64,000 nucleotides of DNA, taken from the NCBI GenBank assembly GCA_965238025.1, contig OZ250162.1, forward strand, positions 1,116,001-1,180,000, read 5' to 3'. This DNA comes from Pelagihabitans sp965238025. GTDB taxonomy: Bacteria > Bacteroidota > Bacteroidia > Flavobacteriales > Flavobacteriaceae. The position numbers and the translations under genes are program-made. The first letter of the stretch is position 1. The number at the start of each line of letters is the position of its first letter. The notes below the pieces were generated by a model. That model was not told where the DNA came from and searched no databases. It saw nothing but the letters and a program-made list of their open reading frames with translations. Positions 50,793-60,196 of the stretch are shown in pieces.

Positions 50793-52160
50793 ATGCCAAG
50801 ACCATCCATACTTAATTCTATAGAGCGTAAGTTTATCCTGCTTATTGGAGATTTGGGTATTGTACTCCTGTCGCTAAATGTTTTTGTAAACCATGCAATA
50901 GACGCTGAGTTTATTTCATTGCAGCTTAAAATAGGTGTTTTTGCCTTCGGTGTTTTCGTTTACCTTGCACTTGCCTATATTCTGGAATTCTACAGTCTTG
51001 AAAAGGCAGGTAGGCGCAGAAATATTGCTGCGCAGTCCATATACATAAGTGGATTGTTCGTTTTTCTAGTATTTGTTTTTTCCGTTCTAGTATTCGACGT
51101 TAGTTTTTGGCGGATTCCTTTGCTAAGCTTTTTACTACTTACCCCTGTGCAAATTGGCGGATGGCGATTGCTGTTCAGGAATATTTTCGCAGTTATCCCT
51201 GACTCTAAAAACGTATTGTACATTTATGACGGCCATACGAGCGAAAGTTTAAGGGAAGATGTGGCGATTATCGATGGGAAGGAGAAGAAAACCTTCCATA
51301 AGGTAAAACTGACCTACTCGATGCAGCACGATTCTGCAATAAACAAAAAATTCTTTTTATCGGCTGCAGATAAAATAGACACCTTTATCATAAATACGAG
51401 GAGCTATAATGAGTTGCCTCCGGATCTTGAAAAACTGATGCTGAGGTCTATTGTCAAGGGAAAGGAAGTGATTTCGTTTACCTCTTTCTACGAGAACACT
51501 TATGAGGCCATGCCAATTAGGTCCCATAATGATAGTTTTTATGAGCTATTACAGCTACGCAATAAAAAGATACGGTACTTACAACTTATCTTTAGTTTTT
51601 TAACAAATTTTCTCTTGTCTTTATTTGTCGGCCTCCTATTCTTATTAGCAATCCCATTTGTTTTTATTGGCAACTTGTTTTTTAATAAGGGGCCGCTATT
51701 CTACAGTCAAAAAAGGGTGGGCTTACACGGAGAGGAGTTTAAAATATACAAGTTCCGGTCTATGGTGGTCGATGCGGAAAAAGAAGGCGCGAAAATGGCA
51801 ACGAGTGGCGATAGTAGGGTTACCCCTTTCGGGAAGGTGTTGCGCTTGTTCCGTATTGACGAGTTACCTCAGATCATCTCGGTAATTAAAGGTGATATGC
51901 AATTTATAGGCCCAAGACCGGAGCGTAAGGTATTTGTCAAGGAAATAGATAAACTGATGCCCTACTATAATGTTAGGCACTTGATTCGACCAGGGATTAC
52001 AGGGTGGGCCCAGGTCAAATATAAGTACGGTCAAAATTTAGAGGATTCCATCAAAAAACTGGAATATGATTTTTACTACATCAAAAACAGATCAATAACC
52101 TTAGATTTGAGGATAATTTTTAAAACCGTAACAACAGTATTGTTTTCAAGAGGAGTATAA
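50793..52160 (+). CDS. Initiating undecaprenyl-phosphate sugar-1-phosphate transferase (WcaJ/WbaP type)
   Basis: 455 residues. Four N-terminal membrane helices (about 12-115) and a soluble CoA-binding-like region precede a membrane hairpin (about 270-295) and the bacterial sugar transferase domain (about 300-450): KRVGLHGEEFKIYKFRSMVVDAEK, RIDELPQIISVIKGDMQFIGPRPE and RPGITGWAQVKYKYG. It starts the repeat unit by moving a sugar-1-phosphate to undecaprenyl phosphate. Placement near the end of the locus is common in flavobacteria. Confidence 0.93.
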   Translation: MPRPSILNSIERKFILLIGDLGIVLLSLNVFVNHAIDAEFISLQLKIGVFAFGVFVYLALAYILEFYSLEKAGRRRNIAAQSIYISGLFVFLVFVFSVLVFDVSFWRIPLLSFLLLTPVQIGGWRLLFRNIFAVIPDSKNVLYIYDGHTSESLREDVAIIDGKEKKTFHKVKLTYSMQHDSAINKKFFLSAADKIDTFIINTRSYNELPPDLEKLMLRSIVKGKEVISFTSFYENTYEAMPIRSHNDSFYELLQLRNKKIRYLQLIFSFLTNFLLSLFVGLLFLLAIPFVFIGNLFFNKGPLFYSQKRVGLHGEEFKIYKFRSMVVDAEKEGAKMATSGDSRVTPFGKVLRLFRIDELPQIISVIKGDMQFIGPRPERKVFVKEIDKLMPYYNVRHLIRPGITGWAQVKYKYGQNLEDSIKKLEYDFYYIKNRSITLDLRIIFKTVTTVLFSRGV

Positions 52161-52197
52161 TTCTGGAATCCATAAAAGATATAAAGGCATTAATGAT

Positions 52198-53172
52198 ATG
52201 ATGAAAAAGGTATTGATAACCGGAGCAGCCGGGTTTTTAGGATCACATTTATGCGATAGGTTCATTAAAGAAGGGTACTATGTAATTGCAATGGACAACC
52301 TTATTACCGGGGATCTTAAAAACATAGAACATTTGTTTCCTTTGGAGCAGTTCGAATTTCACCATCATGATGTTACCAAGTTCGTTCATTTACCAGGCAA
52401 GTTGGATTATATCTTACATTTTGCCTCGCCTGCGAGTCCAATAGATTACCTTAAAATTCCAATTGAGACACTTAAAGTAGGTTCCTTGGGAACGTTGAAT
52501 TTACTTGGCTTAGCGAAGGAAAAGAAGGCAACCATATTGGTGGCATCTACTTCTGAAGTCTATGGCGATCCCCTGGTGCATCCACAAAATGAAGAATATT
52601 ATGGTAACGTAAGCCCAATAGGTCCGCGGGGCGTGTATGATGAGGCAAAACGTTTTATGGAATCGATTACAATGGCATATCACCGTTTTCATGGTGTTGA
52701 TACCCGTATCGTTCGAATTTTTAATACCTACGGATCCAGAATGCGATTAAATGATGGTCGTGTAGTACCTGCATTTATGGGCCAAGCACTTAGAGGCGAA
52801 GATTTAACGGTATTTGGTGACGGTTCGCAAACCCGCTCTTTCTGCTATATAGACGATCAGGTAGAGGGAATATACCGATTATTATTAAGTAAGTATTCCG
52901 ACCCGGTAAATATTGGGAACCCACATGAAACGACGATAAAAGAGTTTGCGGAAGAGATAATTGCCCTTACGGGAACAACACAAAAGGTAATTTATAAGCC
53001 ATTACCGCAAGATGATCCTTTACAGCGGCAACCCGATATTACCAGAGCAAAGGAAATACTGAATTGGGAGCCCAAAGTAGCACGTTCCGAAGGCTTAAAA
53101 ATCGTATACGATTATTTTAAATCGTTGCCTTCAGACGTTTTACAACGAAAAGAGCATCGAGAGTTCAATTAA
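52198..53172 (+). CDS. UDP-glucuronate decarboxylase-like NAD-dependent epimerase/dehydratase (UXS type)
   Basis: 324 residues. NAD-binding ITGAAGFLGSHLCDR, then HFASPASPIDYLKIPIETLKVG, ASTSEVYGDPLVHPQ, RGVYDEAKRF with the catalytic Tyr and Lys, and RIFNTYGSRMRLNDGRVVP, matching the UDP-xylose synthase family. It would turn UDP-GlcA into UDP-xylose. UDP-glucose 6-dehydrogenase, the supplier of UDP-GlcA, is not in the window. The start may be the ATG at 52198 or the next codon. Confidence 0.87.
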   Translation: MMKKVLITGAAGFLGSHLCDRFIKEGYYVIAMDNLITGDLKNIEHLFPLEQFEFHHHDVTKFVHLPGKLDYILHFASPASPIDYLKIPIETLKVGSLGTLNLLGLAKEKKATILVASTSEVYGDPLVHPQNEEYYGNVSPIGPRGVYDEAKRFMESITMAYHRFHGVDTRIVRIFNTYGSRMRLNDGRVVPAFMGQALRGEDLTVFGDGSQTRSFCYIDDQVEGIYRLLLSKYSDPVNIGNPHETTIKEFAEEIIALTGTTQKVIYKPLPQDDPLQRQPDITRAKEILNWEPKVARSEGLKIVYDYFKSLPSDVLQRKEHREFN

Positions 53173-53221
53173 ACAAACGATGCTTCTTTCCGAAATTTAA
53201 TTTGATATAAAAGCGCAGTAA

Positions 53222-54493
53222 ATGAACATTCTTATCCTCGGTTCTGGGGGCCGTGAACATACATTAGCATGGAAATTGGCCCAAAGCCCTAGATTAACTA
53301 AGCTTTTTGTTGCCCCGGGCAATGCAGGGACAGGTGAAATTGCCATCAACATACCAATTGGTGTAAATGATTTTGAAAAAATCAAGAAAACAGTGCTTGC
53401 CGAGAATGTGGACCTGGTGGTCGTTGGCCCCGAAGACCCTTTGGTAAATGGGGTTCACGATTTTTTTCTCAATGATAAGGAATTAAAAGATATAGGTGTT
53501 ATAGGCCCGCAGAGGGCGGCTGCCACTTTAGAGGGTAGCAAGGAGTTTGCAAAGGAATTTATGAAAAGACACGATATTCCGACTGCTGCCTACCAAAGTT
53601 TTACTGCGGATAACCTTGAGGAGGGGTACACTTTTTTAGAAAGCTTAAATTCGCCCTACGTGTTGAAAGCAGATGGCTTAGCGGCAGGTAAGGGGGTTTT
53701 GATACTTGATGACTTAGAGGAGGCCAAGAGCGAACTGAAGTCTATGCTGGTCGATGAAAAGTTCGGTGCGGCCAGCACAACAGTGGTTATTGAGGAGTTT
53801 TTAGACGGAATAGAGCTAAGTGTTTTTGTGCTTACAGATGGTACAGGTTATAAAATGTTACCTACTGCCAAGGATTACAAGCGCATTGGTGAGGGTGATA
53901 CTGGACTCAATACAGGCGGCATGGGGGCAATTTCCCCGGTTCCTTTCGCTAAAAAGGAGTTTATGGACAAGATACATGAGCGCGTAGTAAAACCGACGGT
54001 AGAAGGGCTTAAAATAGATAATCTCCCATATAAGGGCTTTATCTTTATTGGGTTAATCAAAGTGGGGGATGACCCTAAAGTAATCGAGTACAATGTTCGG
54101 TTGGGAGATCCGGAAACCGAAGTCGTGGTTCCTCGGATAAAGAATGACTTTGTAGAACTTTTCCAAGCGGTTGCAAATGGCACTTTGGATTCAATAGACC
54201 TTCAACTAGACGAACGTACCGCGACTACCGTGATGCTGGTTTCTGGGGGCTATCCCGAGGCGTATGAAAAGGGGAAGGAAATTTCGGGCGTAAGTGCTGT
54301 AGAAGATTCAATCGTTTTCCATGCGGGTACAAGACTGGAAGACGGCGCTGTTGTAACGAATGGTGGGCGTGTTATGGCAATAACTTCCTTTGCAGAGGAT
54401 TTTAAAAAAGCGCTTAAAACTTCCTATAAAAACATAGATAAAATAAGTTTTAAAGGAATGAATTACAGAAAAGACCTCGGTTTCGATTTATAA
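53222..54493 (+). CDS. purD: Phosphoribosylamine-glycine ligase
   Basis: 423 residues. Second step of de novo purine synthesis. N-terminal MNILILGSGGREHTLAWKLAQS and the ATP-grasp motifs LKADGLAAGKGVLIL, EEFLDGIELSVFVLTDG, GDTGLNTGGMGAISPVPF and EYNVRLGDPETEVVVPRI are all present. It marks the end of the polysaccharide region and return to housekeeping genes. Confidence 0.97.
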   Translation: MNILILGSGGREHTLAWKLAQSPRLTKLFVAPGNAGTGEIAINIPIGVNDFEKIKKTVLAENVDLVVVGPEDPLVNGVHDFFLNDKELKDIGVIGPQRAAATLEGSKEFAKEFMKRHDIPTAAYQSFTADNLEEGYTFLESLNSPYVLKADGLAAGKGVLILDDLEEAKSELKSMLVDEKFGAASTTVVIEEFLDGIELSVFVLTDGTGYKMLPTAKDYKRIGEGDTGLNTGGMGAISPVPFAKKEFMDKIHERVVKPTVEGLKIDNLPYKGFIFIGLIKVGDDPKVIEYNVRLGDPETEVVVPRIKNDFVELFQAVANGTLDSIDLQLDERTATTVMLVSGGYPEAYEKGKEISGVSAVEDSIVFHAGTRLEDGAVVTNGGRVMAITSFAEDFKKALKTSYKNIDKISFKGMNYRKDLGFDL

Positions 54494-54536
54494 CCAAAGA
54501 AGTTTGCCCTAAATGAAAAAGGGATATTTGATACGG

Positions 54537-54758
54537 CTATAGATAAGAATGTGAAGTAATGCTCTTATCCTCTTCACCGTTATCGTTAAAGCTTTTTAAT
54601 TGCAGCATCCAATATACAAAGGCCACCATACCGATTATGGCAAGAATCCAGTTCACGATATTAGACATCCACCAACTGTCCATAAACCTGAACATATCAT
54701 ATGGCGAGAAAAGAACGTTTACGAATAAATCTTCGATAGCCTCAAAAAATGCTTTCAT
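54537..54758 (-). CDS. DUF6341-family small membrane protein
   Basis: 73 residues with one membrane helix (about 35-52, WILAIIGMVAFVYWML). N-terminal FFEAIEDLFVNVLFSPYDMFR is conserved in flavobacterial homologues that I recall as DUF6341. The function is unknown. It lies divergent to the DUF6427 gene, an order found repeatedly in this family of bacteria. Confidence 0.8.
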   Translation of the reverse strand: MKAFFEAIEDLFVNVLFSPYDMFRFMDSWWMSNIVNWILAIIGMVAFVYWMLQLKSFNDNGEEDKSITSHSYL

Positions 54759-54836
54759 GTTATAGTATATTTATTGAATTTGTATTGAGATTCTTTTTGG
54801 AACCGAAAATTTAGGCTTCATTAGGGTGCAAAAGCC

Positions 54837-54844
54837 TAAATTTG
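54837..54844 (+). promoter_or_regulatory. TAnnTTTG promoter element of the DUF6427 gene
   Basis: TAAATTTG ends 55 bases before the ATG at 54900. Confidence 0.55.
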
Positions 54845-54899
54845 CAGGTAAAATAGAAACTCAAAACGAGTTCAGTATGCAAAAATATAAAAACCAAAG

Positions 54900-55838
54900 A
54901 TGATTTCAAGCTTTTTTGGCAAAACAAAGCCAATTAATTACATCATTTTGCTAACGTTTGTCTTCGTTTTCTACTGGTTTGTTCATTTCATTGTATTTGA
55001 TAAAACTTATACCCCTGGCCAGTTATTCCTCCAGCTCGTGGTTTTGTTGATTCTTAGTTTTGGTGTCTTTGTGCTGAATTTCATCGTAAAGCGTAATAAA
55101 ATAACGGGCACTCACTCATACGTCATTCTGTTTTTCACGATGATGTTACTTGTTTTTCCGCAAACCTTAATAGACAATAATGCGGTTCTTTGCACCTTCT
55201 TTCTTTTTTTGGCAATGCGCAGGCTTATTAGCATCAGGTCGCTGAAAAACGTCAAGCTTAAAGTTTTTGACGCCACCATTTGGATAGCTTTGGCCAGTCT
55301 TTTTTATGATTGGGCCCTTATCTATTTACTTTTGGTCTTTATTGCTATAAACATATACGAACCTAAAAACCTAAAAAACTGGATGGCACCTTTCGCGGCT
55401 TTATTTGCCCTGTTCATGATTGTGTATAGTGTGCTAACCCTAACTGGAAATACTAATTTTATTTGGGAACATTATCGTTTTGAATATACATTCAACAAAG
55501 AATACTTTTTAAACTGGGCAAATAGCACTAAAATGATTCTTTACATTGTAGGTATTGCTACGGTAGGGCTCCTTAGTTTTCTTAGGCTTGGTAAGGCAGG
55601 AATGGGAAAAGTAGCAACAATGCGTTTGATTGCCATGCTTTTCATATTGGGTCTTGTTTTGGAAATACTGGTAGCAACCCCTGGTAAGTCAACAATAATG
55701 GTCACCTTCTTTCCCGCATCTATATTCTTGGCCAAATATGTAGAGTCTATTAAAAAAGCGAATATTAAGGAAATTGTTTTAATGCTTTCCATTTTTATAC
55801 CCTTTATGATCTTCTTTATTGGCCTTGTCATAAAATAA
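54900..55838 (+). CDS. DUF6427-family integral membrane protein
   Basis: 312 residues with about nine hydrophobic helices spread along the chain and a central WEHYRFEYTFNKEYFLNW loop. It matches a flavobacterial family I recall as DUF6427; the function is unknown. It is the first gene of a block with DUF4254 and GT9 that is conserved in flavobacteria, which suggests a role in envelope glycan work. Confidence 0.8.
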   Translation: MISSFFGKTKPINYIILLTFVFVFYWFVHFIVFDKTYTPGQLFLQLVVLLILSFGVFVLNFIVKRNKITGTHSYVILFFTMMLLVFPQTLIDNNAVLCTFFLFLAMRRLISIRSLKNVKLKVFDATIWIALASLFYDWALIYLLLVFIAINIYEPKNLKNWMAPFAALFALFMIVYSVLTLTGNTNFIWEHYRFEYTFNKEYFLNWANSTKMILYIVGIATVGLLSFLRLGKAGMGKVATMRLIAMLFILGLVLEILVATPGKSTIMVTFFPASIFLAKYVESIKKANIKEIVLMLSIFIPFMIFFIGLVIK

Positions 55839-55844
55839 TATGGG

Positions 55845-55852
55845 TATCTTTG
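55845..55852 (+). promoter_or_regulatory. TAnnTTTG promoter element of the DUF4254 gene
   Basis: TATCTTTG ends 17 bases before the ATG at 55870 and sits inside the open frame that could begin at 55840. It decides the start at 55870. Confidence 0.6.
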
Positions 55853-55869
55853 CCCCTAAAATCAACGCC

Positions 55870-56472
55870 ATGTTCAGTGATTTCGCCTTTGGCATCTTCG
55901 AGGAAAGTATAGGGGAATACCATATAAAGGATGATGTGCACCAATCATTTATAAACCCCTATCCAAAAGATGATGTTGCGCATTTGCTTTATCGTAAAAA
56001 TTGGATCGATACGGTGCAGTGGCATTATGAAGATATCATTCGCGATCCGAATATAGACCCCGATGCCGCATTGGTCCTAAAACGTAAAATTGATGCGAGC
56101 AACCAAGACCGTACCGACTTGGTGGAGTATATAGATAGCTATTTTCTTAATAAATACCAATCGGTAAAAACTCTTAATGGCGCTACTATCAATACAGAAA
56201 GTCCGGCCTGGGCGATTGACCGCCTTTCTATTTTGGCCCTGAAGATTTATCATATGACAGAAGAAGCCAATAGAACTGGTGCTTCACCTCAGCATCTAAA
56301 GAAATGTAAAGAAAAGCTGACCGTGCTGTTAGAACAGCGAGCAGATCTCTCAACCGCAATTGACCAATTACTTAGCGATATTGAATCGGGCAAGAAATAC
56401 ATGAAGGTATATAAGCAAATGAAGATGTACAATGACGATGAGCTCAACCCAATATTGAGGGGTCAAAAGTAA
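55870..56472 (+). CDS. DUF4254-family protein
   Basis: 200 residues from the ATG at 55870 (MFSDFAFGIFEESIGEYH). Helical, with the family hallmarks LLYRKNWIDTVQWHYEDIIRDPNID and RTDLVEYIDSYF. The function is unknown. It sits 6 bases before a GT9 gene. The ATG at 55840 would put the promoter element inside the gene, and homologues begin near the MF of this call. Confidence 0.85.
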   Translation: MFSDFAFGIFEESIGEYHIKDDVHQSFINPYPKDDVAHLLYRKNWIDTVQWHYEDIIRDPNIDPDAALVLKRKIDASNQDRTDLVEYIDSYFLNKYQSVKTLNGATINTESPAWAIDRLSILALKIYHMTEEANRTGASPQHLKKCKEKLTVLLEQRADLSTAIDQLLSDIESGKKYMKVYKQMKMYNDDELNPILRGQK

Positions 56473-56478
56473 AAAGCA

Positions 56479-57510
56479 ATGAAGCCGGACGCCCATATCT
56501 TGGTCATAAGACTATCTGCAATGGGCGATGTGGCTATGACGACTCCAGTGTTATTGGCACTTACAAACCAATATCCACAATTGAAAATCACCGTGCTTAC
56601 CCGGGCTTTCTTCGCCCCCATGTTCGCACAATTACCCAATGTTACGGTTTTTGAAGCGGATGTAAAAGGGATTCACAAAGGAATTTTTGGATTATGGAAA
56701 CTCTACAAAACGTTGAAAAGACAGCGTTTTGACGCAGTTGCGGACTTGCACAACGTATTGCGTAGTAACATTTTAAAATTATTCTTTCGCTTAGGGGGAG
56801 TTGGGTTTTATCAATTAGATAAAGGAAGGTCAGAAAAGAAATCCTTAACATCGGGAACCATTAAACATTTCGAGCAGTTAAAAACCACGCACCAGCGTTA
56901 TGTGGATGTTTTTTTCCGTTTGGGCTATGCGTTCAAATTAAAAAATACCGATGTGTATAAAAAACAAGCCCTGTCTGATAGGGCTATTGACCTCATTGGT
57001 TCAGACATTAAAAAATGGATAGGCGTGGCGCCCTTTGCGGCATTTGAAGGGAAAAAGTATCCCTTAAACCTAATGGCCAAGGTTCTGGAAGCGTTAAAAA
57101 CACAAGGAAAATACAAAATTTTACTTTTTGGTGGGGGAAATGAAGAAAGAGACCTACTTGAACAATTTGCTGACGGAAAGAATTGTATCAATACGGTGGG
57201 AATACTTAGTTTTGCTGAAGAATTGGCCCTAGTGAGTAATCTTGATTTGATGCTAGCAATGGATAGCGGTAACGCCCACATTGCTGCAATGTACGGCGTG
57301 CCAACCGTAACGGTTTGGGGGGTTACGCACCCTTACGCGGGATTTGCGCCTTTTGGGCAGGAGATAAATACAATCTTGGCGGATAGGGAAAAATATCCGC
57401 TAATACCCACTTCGGTTTACGGGAATAAGGCCCCCGAGGGCTATGAAAAGGCCATTGCGACCATTCCACCCGCTATCATTATCGGGAAGATGACCACTCT
57501 ATTGACTTGA
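56479..57510 (+). CDS. Glycosyltransferase family 9 (heptosyltransferase-like)
   Basis: 343 residues. N-terminal ILVIRLSAMGDVAMTTPVLLAL is the GT9 signature; the C-domain has GVAPFAAFEGKKYPLNLMAKVL and LDLMLAMDSGNAHIAAMYGVPTVTVWGVTHPYAG. GT9 enzymes build the LPS inner core. It is followed by the convergent TetR gene. Confidence 0.9.
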   Translation: MKPDAHILVIRLSAMGDVAMTTPVLLALTNQYPQLKITVLTRAFFAPMFAQLPNVTVFEADVKGIHKGIFGLWKLYKTLKRQRFDAVADLHNVLRSNILKLFFRLGGVGFYQLDKGRSEKKSLTSGTIKHFEQLKTTHQRYVDVFFRLGYAFKLKNTDVYKKQALSDRAIDLIGSDIKKWIGVAPFAAFEGKKYPLNLMAKVLEALKTQGKYKILLFGGGNEERDLLEQFADGKNCINTVGILSFAEELALVSNLDLMLAMDSGNAHIAAMYGVPTVTVWGVTHPYAGFAPFGQEINTILADREKYPLIPTSVYGNKAPEGYEKAIATIPPAIIIGKMTTLLT

Positions 57511-57531
57511 ATTCCGAAATTGCGATTACTC

Positions 57532-58158
57532 CTAGCGATTGAACTCAGAATTGGTTTTGGGCTCCAAAGACTTAAAATAGTAGCGTAATTGCGACATAAA
57601 CCTATATTTTCTGGCACTTGGGGCGGTTTCGACCATTAAGGTACGGATACCCATAAAGGAACTCATTAAGAAGATAGCAACACCCTCGGCATCTACATGG
57701 CGATCAATATGACCATTGAATTTACCGCGTTGTATGGCCGATACCAAAGTCACTTCCCAAACTTTGAGTACTTCGTTCAAATGCTTCATGACTATTTCAT
57801 TGCGCCCGTTAAATTCGTTGATAAAGTTGTTCAATACAAAGCCATAATCCAACTCATTATGGACAGCAGTTTCCAAGGCATTTTCAAAGCAATTGGTAAT
57901 CAAGTCTAGCGTATGATCATGCCCTTCAATGGGCTCGATTAGTAGGCTATAAACTTTTCGGACTACAAGATTTTCGATAATCTGAACAAAGAAATCTTCC
58001 TTAGATTCAAAGTGATAATAGAAGGCTCCTTTTGAAAGCGAAAGTCTTTTTAGAATGTCATCAACACTGGTATTATAGTATCCTTTTTCGTAGAAGAGTG
58101 ATAGGCCAGTTGATTGTAAACGTTGCATGGTTGCCATGCGTTTTAAACTTTTTTCCAT
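57532..58158 (-). CDS. TetR/AcrR-family transcriptional regulator
   Basis: 208 residues. The N-terminal helix-turn-helix is GLSLFYEKGYYNTSVDDILKRLSLSKGAFYYHFESKEDFF (about 17-56); the C-terminal ligand-binding domain is variable. It probably controls itself or the neighbouring genes. A perfect inverted repeat CCGAC-N6-GTCGG lies at 58188-58203, within 45 bases of its ATG, and could be its operator. Confidence 0.9.
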   Translation of the reverse strand: MEKSLKRMATMQRLQSTGLSLFYEKGYYNTSVDDILKRLSLSKGAFYYHFESKEDFFVQIIENLVVRKVYSLLIEPIEGHDHTLDLITNCFENALETAVHNELDYGFVLNNFINEFNGRNEIVMKHLNEVLKVWEVTLVSAIQRGKFNGHIDRHVDAEGVAIFLMSSFMGIRTLMVETAPSARKYRFMSQLRYYFKSLEPKTNSEFNR

Positions 58159-58187
58159 GAGATTCGGGTTTTAAGTTGTTAGTGAAA

Positions 58188-58203
58188 CCGACTAAGGGGT
58201 CGG
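58188..58203. promoter_or_regulatory. Candidate TetR operator (CCGAC-N6-GTCGG)
   Basis: A perfect inverted repeat of 5 bp arms around a 6-base spacer, 30 bases upstream of the tetR start codon. The symmetry and the position favour autoregulation. Confidence 0.4.
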
Positions 58204-58220
58204 AAGTATATATAAAACCC

Positions 58221-58256
58221 AAAAACCCTTGTTTTGGTATATATTCAAGGGTTTTT
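58221..58256. terminator. Intrinsic terminator between arsS and tetR
   Basis: Perfect 11-bp stem AAAAACCCTTG / CAAGGGTTTTT around a 14-base loop. On the minus strand it could end the arsenosugar unit before the tetR promoter. The 312-base region 58159-58470 otherwise holds a second partial palindrome near 58319-58334 and no gene. Confidence 0.6.
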
Positions 58257-58470
58257 TGTTGTGAATATTCGATAAATTGTTGTGAAAGGATCTTTTAGCA
58301 GCAGCGGTCAAAACAGAAAACGGACTAATTGGTCTGTTGATTAGGTTAAAATGTATTGCCTTAGTCCTTAAATTAAAAACTCCATTTTCGTTTTACCGTT
58401 TTGATTTCGTTTTTGGATTAGACAATTTCAATTGTTGAAACTTCATTTCTTTAGGGAGAAGAATCTGTAT

Positions 58471-59526
58471 TTAGGCCACCGTCCCCTGACAACTACTTCC
58501 TGCTCCGGCCGTACAACCATAGCAATGTTGCGAAATAATAATATTCCTATCGTTCAACAGATCCTCATTATAATCTTTTATATGCTTTACCTTACTTGCC
58601 ACCTTTAAGTCGAGCATCTGATTAAAATCACAATCGTACAGCCAACCGTCCCAGCTTATAGAAATGGTATTGGTACACATCACGTTCTCAACTGCCGCGG
58701 GATTATAGGCCTCGACCAGGGAATACATATAGTCTTCATAGTTCTCAGATGCAATCAGGTAGTCCAAAAAACGTGCTATAGGAAGATTGGTAATCGCAAA
58801 TAGATTGTGAAAATCAATATCAAAATCCTCTTTCAGCGCTTTTTTAAAATCCGCCTCTAGGGCCATTTGGTCTCCTGGCAGATAGGCGCCTGAGGGGTTA
58901 TACACTAAATCCAGCCGTAAACTGCTCCCGGGCATGCCATAACCAACAGCATTTAATTCTTGCAAAGCCTTTATCGATTTATCGAAAACACCGTCGCCCC
59001 GTTGCTTATCTGTCTTGCCACGGGTGTAGTGCGGCATGGAGGAAATTACATGAACATTGTGTTTTTTAAAGAATTCCGGTAAATCGTAATATTTCTTGTT
59101 GGCCCGGATTATGGTCAGGTTGGAGCGCACAATAAAATCTTTAATACCAGCTTTGGCGGCTTCCTCTACGAACCAGCGAAAATCAGGATTCATTTCAGGT
59201 GCCCCTCCGGTAAGGTCCAAGGTATGTGCTCCGGTATTGCGAATGACCTCCAAACACTGCTGCATGGTTTCTCGCGTCATAATCTCTTTTCGGTCAGGAC
59301 CAGCATCAACATGGCAATGTTCGCAGACCTGGTTACACATATAACCCACATTGATCTGTAAAATCTCCAATTTGGAAGGGCGCAAGGGAAAATGCCCTAT
59401 TTCCCCTATTTTATCCTTGAAATAGGGTAATTCGCCATCTTCAAAGATGCCCCCATTCAATATTTCGAGCTGCTTGTTGCTTATGGCAAGTTCATTGCCT
59501 TTCGCTTTTAATGATTTTATTGCCAT
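58471..59526 (-). CDS. arsS: Arsenosugar biosynthesis radical SAM protein ArsS
   Basis: 351 residues. The radical SAM iron-sulfur cluster motif is C64-x3-C68-x2-C71 (CNQVCEHCHVDAG), followed by LDLTGGAPEMNP. The C-terminal domain holds CYGCTAGAGSSCQG, probably for additional cluster binding. ArsS joins dimethylarsenite to the 5'-deoxyadenosyl radical to make arsenosugar precursors. The TIGR04282-type transferase and peroxidase-like genes upstream on the same strand support the assignment. ArsM, which makes the methylated arsenic substrate, is not in the window. Confidence 0.93.
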   Translation of the reverse strand: MAIKSLKAKGNELAISNKQLEILNGGIFEDGELPYFKDKIGEIGHFPLRPSKLEILQINVGYMCNQVCEHCHVDAGPDRKEIMTRETMQQCLEVIRNTGAHTLDLTGGAPEMNPDFRWFVEEAAKAGIKDFIVRSNLTIIRANKKYYDLPEFFKKHNVHVISSMPHYTRGKTDKQRGDGVFDKSIKALQELNAVGYGMPGSSLRLDLVYNPSGAYLPGDQMALEADFKKALKEDFDIDFHNLFAITNLPIARFLDYLIASENYEDYMYSLVEAYNPAAVENVMCTNTISISWDGWLYDCDFNQMLDLKVASKVKHIKDYNEDLLNDRNIIISQHCYGCTAGAGSSCQGTVA

Positions 59527-59623
59527 TTTTTGATTATCTATATTTTATAATATCCTGACCGAAAAAGCTATATACAACGGTTGATACTGTATTCGCTTTC
59601 AAAAAGCACGAGGTTAGAAATAC

Positions 59624-59680
59624 GAAGTACGAATTTTTTCATTCAAGATTTCGTACCTCTTATCTTGTGTTTCGTACTTT
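59624..59680. repeat. Cluster of TACGAA-type short repeats and inverted repeats
   Basis: In the 155-base gap between arsS and the peroxidase-like gene, AAGTACGAA (59625-59633) pairs with TTCGTACTT (59671-59679); a third GTACGAA copy and CAAGAT/ATCTTG arms (59644-59649, 59662-59667) lie between them. It could be a small dispersed repeat or an RNA hairpin. Confidence 0.5.
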
Positions 59681-59681
59681 T

Positions 59682-60017
59682 TTACATACTCAATTTGTTA
59701 TACTTATTCATCATTTGCACCCCATGAACCAAGGTGGCTCCACTTTCGATGGCGGCGCCTACATGAACGGCTTCCATCATCTCTTCTTTGGTAACCCCCT
59801 TTTGCAGTCCGTCTTTGGTGTAGGCATCAATACAATAGGGACATTTTACCACATGGGAAACAGCCAGGGCAATAAGGGATTTCTCCCTAGCGCTTAGAGC
59901 ACCTTCTTCGAAAACGGAGCCGTAATAATCAAAAAACTTGGTGCCTAGTTCTTCACTCCATTCGGTAATCTTTCCGAACTTTCTCAAATCCTTTGGGTCA
60001 TAATATGAATCTGCCAT
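59682..60017 (-). CDS. Arsenosugar-associated peroxidase-like protein (carboxymuconolactone decarboxylase / AhpD fold)
   Basis: 111 residues. The CMD/AhpD core is REKSLIALAVSHVVKCPYCIDAYTKDGLQKG with the redox CxxC (CPYC) and the downstream His. Similar proteins are found beside ArsS in arsenosugar loci, hence the name. Its exact chemistry is unknown. It lies between arsS and the transferase on the same strand. Confidence 0.9.
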   Translation of the reverse strand: MADSYYDPKDLRKFGKITEWSEELGTKFFDYYGSVFEEGALSAREKSLIALAVSHVVKCPYCIDAYTKDGLQKGVTKEEMMEAVHVGAAIESGATLVHGVQMMNKYNKLSM

Positions 60018-60196
60018 CTTTTTTAGGTGTTTTTGGTTTTTGTAAATGTTATTGTCTAATGAAATTATCTAGAAAATACGGGCCTTTTCTACGTCTGGAA
60101 GTATTTCCGTAGTGTCCCAATATCCCGCCGGACAGCAATACACCCGTTCTAGGCATTTACTTGTTGTGAATATTGAACAGGTTTAGAATAATGGTC

